The notes beneath the pieces are model-generated. The model ran no database searches and was not told the origin of the DNA. It saw only the letters and a program-made list of their open reading frames with translations. A stretch of DNA of 11,097 nt from Candidatus Sabulitectum sp. (GTDB lineage: Bacteria > Fermentibacterota > Fermentibacteria > Fermentibacterales > Fermentibacteraceae). The stretch covers positions 1 through 11,097 of the forward strand of contig JAGLDB010000054.1 of the NCBI GenBank assembly GCA_023145935.1. The letters are read 5' to 3'. Position 1 is the first letter of the stretch. Each line of letters begins with the position of its first letter. Positions 7,576-11,097 of this stretch are shown here, piece after piece. The position numbers and the translations under genes are program-made.

Positions 7576-8814
7576 ATGTCATTAGTCAGACCATTCAGGG
7601 GCCTCAGGCCTGTCAAGGATTTTGCCGAAAAGATTGCTTCCCCTCCTTATGATGTTCTCGATTCGCATGAGGCACGGGATATTGTAAAGAGTAATCCACT
7701 TAGTTTTCTTAGAGTGGTGAAGCCCGAGGTTGACTTTGTTCCGGAGGTTGATCTTTACAGCAGTGAGGTGTACAAGCAGGGAGCAAGGAACCTTCGCCGT
7801 CTTATGGATGACGGGCTCATGGTTCAGGATGGAAAGCCCTGTTTTTATTTTTACCAACAGGTGATGGGCGATCATGTGCAGACCGGTCTTGTGGCTTCAG
7901 TTTCAGCCGAGGATTACAATAACGATGTAATTAAGAAGCACGAATTTACAAGGAAAGAAAAAGAAGAAGACCGTATTCGCCATATTGAGACTCAGAATGC
8001 CCAGTGCGGCCCGGTGTTTCTTACCTATCCCGACCTGAGTGATCTCGATGCGATACAGAAGTCTGTTTGTGCAGGAACGCCAGAGTACGACTTCACATCT
8101 GATGACGGGATCAGACATATTTTCTGGGTAGTATCTGACCTGGATACAAGCAACAGGGTAGGGGAGCTTTTCAACAGTGAAGTTCCTTTCCTGTATGTGG
8201 CTGACGGTCATCACAGAAGTGCTTCAGGAGCCATAATAGCAGGCAGAAGAAAAGAGGCGAATTTAAACCATACAGGTCTTGAAGAGTACAACTATTTTCT
8301 TGCGGTACTCTTTCCCAAAAGCCAGATGAAGATACTTGCTTACAACCGTGCGGTGCAGGATTTGAAGAATAGAACCCCGCAGCAGTTCATTGATGAGGTG
8401 TCCAGGAAATTTGCTGTTGAAAAAACCGGAACAAAAGAACCTGCTGAAAACCAGGAGTTCAGTATGTACACAGACGGTGACTGGTATACCATCAAGCCGC
8501 TTGACGGCACTTTCCCCGGTGATGATCCTGTGAAGAGTCTTGATGCCAGCATTCTTCAGGAGAATCTGCTTAAGCCGGTTCTAGGCGTGGAAAACCCCAG
8601 AACAGCCGCTCATATTAAATTTGTAGGTGGAATACGGGGGACTTCAGAGCTTGAGGCTCTTGTTGATTCCGGTAAGTACTCTGTGGCTTTCTCCATGTAT
8701 CCCACATCTGTGGATCAGCTTATTGCTGTTGCGGACAGTGGAAATGTCATGCCGCCTAAATCAACCTGGTTTGAGCCAAAACTTAGAAGCGGGCTGGTGG
8801 TGCATGTTCTCTAG
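7576..8814 (+). CDS. DUF1015 family protein
   Basis: A 412-residue full-length member of the DUF1015 family, widespread in anaerobic bacteria and without an established biochemical role that I can state. Hallmarks are all present. The N-terminal block has VRPFRGLRP (4-12) and SPPYDV (22-27). A charged segment, KKHEFTRKEKEEDR (120-133), follows. The VADGHHRSAS block (208-217) contains the paired histidines of the family. FVGG is at 349-352. The highly conserved C-terminal block is MPPKSTWFEPKLRSGL (392-407). The ADGHHR and PPK/PKLRSGL segments look like ligand or active-site loops, but no reaction is shown by the sequence. There is no signal peptide, so it is cytoplasmic. It lies 16 bases after gmd and its last 11 bases overlap the next gene. 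Family assignment is firm. Confidence 0.93.
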   Translation: MSLVRPFRGLRPVKDFAEKIASPPYDVLDSHEARDIVKSNPLSFLRVVKPEVDFVPEVDLYSSEVYKQGARNLRRLMDDGLMVQDGKPCFYFYQQVMGDHVQTGLVASVSAEDYNNDVIKKHEFTRKEKEEDRIRHIETQNAQCGPVFLTYPDLSDLDAIQKSVCAGTPEYDFTSDDGIRHIFWVVSDLDTSNRVGELFNSEVPFLYVADGHHRSASGAIIAGRRKEANLNHTGLEEYNYFLAVLFPKSQMKILAYNRAVQDLKNRTPQQFIDEVSRKFAVEKTGTKEPAENQEFSMYTDGDWYTIKPLDGTFPGDDPVKSLDASILQENLLKPVLGVENPRTAAHIKFVGGIRGTSELEALVDSGKYSVAFSMYPTSVDQLIAVADSGNVMPPKSTWFEPKLRSGLVVHVL

Positions 8815-9298
8815 AACAGTGATCTCAGCTTTTGCGATAGTTACTGTTTTGTCAGCAGGGATCGGATGCGGAAATCACCCTGCATCCGACTCGGTGAAAG
8901 CATTTACAATTGCTCTGGCCGATTCTTCATGGTCTGATGCCTGGGAGATGCTTACACCGGAAACCCAGGCTATATGGGATTCTACTGCGGTGATCTTTCA
9001 TCAGTTTGGTTACACTGAGAGCACAGAATTTCTTTCATCTCTCTCTGTGCCTGTCACAGAGGAAGACTTTGCCAGCCTGGATGGAGAAATGCTTTTTACC
9101 GGAATGGTTCAGGGAGCTTCTGAGATCTCAGAGCTATCCAGTTCTGTCCGCGGTGTTGAGCTTGCTGACTCCACCACGGCCCTGGTAACTATTGCTACTT
9201 CGGAAGGTGAACAGATAATACCGGTGAAGCTCATTGAAGGTCGTTGGCTGCTTGATCTTACAACAATTACACCGTCGCCTGCAGCGACTGCTGACTGA
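8804..9298 (+). CDS. Small predicted lipoprotein, possibly NTF2-like fold
   Basis: A 164-residue protein with a lipoprotein signal: a short basic N-terminus (MFSR), a hydrophobic stretch VISAFAIVTVLSAGI, and a cysteine at 22 after GIG. The -3 residue is Gly, where Leu/Val/Ile is usual, so the lipobox is slightly atypical. The mature part is acidic. It begins with DSVKAFTIALADSSWSDAW (29-47) and ends with IIPVKLIEGRWLLDL, a layout seen in NTF2-like/DUF4878-type lipoproteins, where a helical segment packs against a curved sheet. That fold assignment is inference. Function is unknown; it would sit on the periplasmic or outer face of a membrane. The ATG overlaps the stop of the DUF1015 gene by 11 bases and has only a weak ribosome site (GGTGG, too close), so translation is probably coupled. 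In-frame ATGs further upstream lie inside the DUF1015 gene and would bury the signal peptide. Confidence 0.78.
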   Translation: MFSRTVISAFAIVTVLSAGIGCGNHPASDSVKAFTIALADSSWSDAWEMLTPETQAIWDSTAVIFHQFGYTESTEFLSSLSVPVTEEDFASLDGEMLFTGMVQGASEISELSSSVRGVELADSTTALVTIATSEGEQIIPVKLIEGRWLLDLTTITPSPAATAD

Positions 9299-9305
9299 GG
9301 ATATC

Positions 9306-9941
9306 ATGGGAATTCCGTTCCTTAAGCAGTACTGGAAAGATTTGAAAGACTCTTCCTATAAAATGCAGCAACTTAAGAGTCTAATCTATTTTGCTGTTGG
9401 GATAGTTGTTTTCACCTTTATTGCGGGTTTTCTCTTCAGACAGAGTCCTTCCAGGCGCCCAACCGGTCGCACGGACATTGCCAGCGATTTTCCCGAGGGT
9501 ATCTGGTTTAATACCGTTGAACCTCTCAGTTTGTATGACCAGTTGAAAGGACATGTTGTTGTGGTTCTTTTCAACGACTTCAACACACTTTCTGACCTTG
9601 ATGACCTCAATCACTTCGGTGAGCTGAACAGCTTTTTTCAGGATCAGGCGGTGTTTGGCGTGGTTGTTCTGGCCGGTAGAGAACAATCAACCGCTGATTC
9701 TCTTATAAATCAGTGGCAGATCGATTTCCCAGTGCTTGTTGACCCGGACAGCACCGCTATGGGAGCTTTCGGGATTAGGGCATTACCAGGAGTACTGGTG
9801 ATTGATGCCTCTGCCAGAGTCGCAGCCCGTTACTATGAAGACTGGCAGCACATACCCCTTCAGGCGGTTGTTCAGGATTTGCTTGATCAGGGAGTTGCAA
9901 CACGATCTCTGGCACACGAGAGATATATTCCACAGTTATAA
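9306..9941 (+). CDS. Membrane-anchored TlpA/NHLRC2-like thioredoxin-fold protein without cysteines
   Basis: A 211-residue protein with a cytoplasmic N-terminus (1-24), one transmembrane helix (about 26-44, IYFAVGIVVFTFIAGF) and an extracytoplasmic thioredoxin-like domain. The domain starts WFNTVEPLSLYDQLKGHVVV (67-86), closely like the WxNT-PLSL-LRGKVV start of TlpA/NHLRC2-type domains, followed by FGVVVLAG (117-124), FPVLVDPDS (141-149) and GIRALPGVLVID (156-167), with the cis-proline at P161. Where the redox CxxC should follow the first strand the sequence reads FNDFNTLSDLDDL (89-101), and the whole protein has no cysteine. It therefore cannot act as a thiol oxidoreductase itself; a binding, scaffold or chaperone-like role is inferred. 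The ATG at 9306 is preceded by GAGG (9297-9300), which overlaps the upstream stop codon, so it is probably coupled to the lipoprotein gene. Both products would lie outside the cytoplasmic membrane. Fold assignment is fairly sure; role is not. Confidence 0.82.
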   Translation: MGIPFLKQYWKDLKDSSYKMQQLKSLIYFAVGIVVFTFIAGFLFRQSPSRRPTGRTDIASDFPEGIWFNTVEPLSLYDQLKGHVVVVLFNDFNTLSDLDDLNHFGELNSFFQDQAVFGVVVLAGREQSTADSLINQWQIDFPVLVDPDSTAMGAFGIRALPGVLVIDASARVAARYYEDWQHIPLQAVVQDLLDQGVATRSLAHERYIPQL

Positions 9942-9957
9942 ATACTTGATAACAAAC

Positions 9958-9965
9958 AGGAGGAG
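9958..9965 (+). promoter_or_regulatory. Strong ribosome binding site of sat
   Basis: AGGAGGAG ends three bases before the ATG at 9969, with the core GGAGG five bases away. It is the strongest site seen in the window and suggests high expression of ATP sulfurylase. Confidence 0.7.
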
Positions 9966-9968
9966 AAA

Positions 9969-11093
9969 ATGATACAGCCCCATGGCGGAAAACTTGTGAA
10001 CAGAATGATCACAGAAGATCAGCTTCCCGGGAATGTTTCGGTTCTGACATTGAACGAGCGGGAGAAAAATGATCTTGAAATGATCGGGTGCGGTGCCATG
10101 AGCCCTCTTGAGGGGTTTATGACCGGTACTGACTACAATTCTGTGGTGAAGAATATGCGTCTTGAGAACGGAATAGTATGGAGCCTTCCGGTTGTCTTTT
10201 CCCAGAAGAAAGAGGACCCGCAGGTTGCCGCAGGCGACACTGTGGCACTTACATACAACAACAGGATTCGCGGCATTATGGAAATTGAAGAGATATTCAC
10301 AGCTGATCTTATGCTTGAGGCAATAGAAACTCTTCTTACCGATGACGATGCCCACCCTGGAGTGCAGTATCTTAAAACTCTCTCCGGAACTTATATAGGC
10401 GGAAAGATCAGTGCAATAGATCTTCGAGATGAGGAGCCTTTCAGAGAGCACAGACTTATTCCTGAAGAAACCAGAGCACTTTTTAAGGAAAAAGGCTGGA
10501 AGAGTATTGTTGCGTTCCAGACAAGAAATCCGATTCACAGAGCTCATGAGTATCTTCAGAAGGTATCACTTGAGATGGTTGACGGACTTTTGATACATCC
10601 GCTTGTGGGAGCCACTAAAGCCGATGATATCCCTGCTGATGTAAGAATGAAATGCTATGAAACCATTCTTGAGAAATACTACCCATCTGATCGTACTGCT
10701 CTAAGTGTTTTCCCTGCTGCAATGCGCTATGCAGGCCCTCGTGAGGCCATTTTTCATGCTCTTCTCCGTAAGAATTACGGATGCACACACTTTATCGTTG
10801 GAAGAGATCACGCCGGTGTGGGTGATTACTACGGCACATTTGATGCACAGGTGATATTCGATAAATTCACAAAAGAAGAGATTGATATCATTCCTTTGAA
10901 ATTCGAGCATGCTTTCTTCTGCAACAAGTGCGGCGGTATGGCCACTGCAAGAACCTGCCCGCATACAGGAGCAGACAGGGTTTTCCTTTCCGGCAAGAAG
11001 GTCAGAGCCATGCTGATTGATGGAATACTTCCTCCTCCTGAGTTCACGCGCCCGGAGATCGCTCAGATCCTTATGGAGGCAGCAGCGAAGTAG
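9969..11093 (+). CDS. sat: Sulfate adenylyltransferase (ATP sulfurylase)
   Basis: Catalyses sulfate + ATP to adenosine 5'-phosphosulfate + pyrophosphate, or the reverse in sulfur oxidation, in the cytoplasm. The 374 residues match the compact monofunctional Sat family and carry no APS kinase domain. Seen in order: the N-terminal PUA-like domain with MSPLEGFM (44-51); the nucleotide-binding QTRNPIHRAHEYL (184-196), with the HxxH-type loop; HPLVGATKADDIP (210-222); and GRDHAGVGDYYG (278-289). A metal-binding set follows: C318, C321, C330 and H332 (CNKC, then CPH), as in many archaeal and dissimilatory-type Sat enzymes. This form differs from the CysDN sulfate activation system. Genes for APS reductase (aprAB) or pyrophosphatase would be expected next to a dissimilatory sat; none is upstream and only four bases remain downstream, so direction and pathway are open. 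Identity is certain. Confidence 0.97.
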   Translation: MIQPHGGKLVNRMITEDQLPGNVSVLTLNEREKNDLEMIGCGAMSPLEGFMTGTDYNSVVKNMRLENGIVWSLPVVFSQKKEDPQVAAGDTVALTYNNRIRGIMEIEEIFTADLMLEAIETLLTDDDAHPGVQYLKTLSGTYIGGKISAIDLRDEEPFREHRLIPEETRALFKEKGWKSIVAFQTRNPIHRAHEYLQKVSLEMVDGLLIHPLVGATKADDIPADVRMKCYETILEKYYPSDRTALSVFPAAMRYAGPREAIFHALLRKNYGCTHFIVGRDHAGVGDYYGTFDAQVIFDKFTKEEIDIIPLKFEHAFFCNKCGGMATARTCPHTGADRVFLSGKKVRAMLIDGILPPPEFTRPEIAQILMEAAAK

Positions 11094-11097
11094 CTGT

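Noticed and set aside
8627..8803. Upstream extension of the lipoprotein gene to an earlier ATG
   Set aside because: It would overlap most of the conserved C-terminus of the DUF1015 protein and place some 60 residues before a clear lipoprotein signal peptide.
9936..10547. 203-codon minus-strand open frame opposite sat
   Set aside because: It lies fully opposite conserved Sat sequence and its cysteine- and serine-rich translation has no recognisable domain.
1..11097. Search for tRNA, rRNA, CRISPR arrays, insertion sequences, att sites or a phage or defence island
   Set aside because: No repeated spacers, transposase or integrase motifs, cloverleaf-like segments or long direct repeats were seen; the window is nearly all ordinary coding sequence.

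Overview
The window looks like an ordinary chromosomal stretch of an uncultivated or poorly known bacterium. GC content is moderate (roughly 48% by eye), the standard genetic code works throughout, Shine-Dalgarno sites are recognisable, and coding density is very high. No gap between genes exceeds about 45 bases. There are no RNA genes, CRISPR arrays, insertion sequences or long repeats. An AddAB-type recombination nuclease, an eIF2B-family protein, a DUF1015 protein and an ATP sulfurylase with a Cys/His metal site would fit an anaerobic or sulfur-associated lineage, perhaps in the FCB group. That placement is a guess, because no phylogenetic marker is present.

The left half (1-5767) is a three-gene minus-strand operon, read right to left. 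First comes an eIF2B/IF-2B-family protein (5767-4994). It abuts an AddB-like helicase/nuclease subunit (4993-2381, GTG start). That gene overlaps by 7 bases a RecB/AddA-type superfamily 1 helicase (2387 to the left edge, C-terminus cut off). The two Add proteins should form a double-strand-break-resecting helicase-nuclease. The eIF2B-like protein has no obvious role there but is tightly coupled to them.

The right half (5793-11093) is six plus-strand genes, divergent from the first operon across only 25 bases. They encode a TPR-like protein of unknown function, GDP-mannose 4,6-dehydratase (gmd), a DUF1015 protein, a small lipoprotein, a membrane-anchored thioredoxin-fold protein with no cysteines, and ATP sulfurylase (sat). 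From gmd to sat the spacing is 27 bases or less, or the genes overlap, so one transcript is plausible. A promoter-like sequence sits just before gmd. The gene products do not form a single recognisable pathway: nucleotide-sugar synthesis, sulfate activation and two envelope proteins sit side by side.

The points most worth a second look are: the joint loss of all four positions expected to hold the iron-sulfur cluster in the AddB nuclease domain; the eIF2B-like protein that keeps the family fold but lacks the isomerase cysteine and is coupled to addBA; and the cysteine-free thioredoxin-like protein placed between a lipoprotein and sat.
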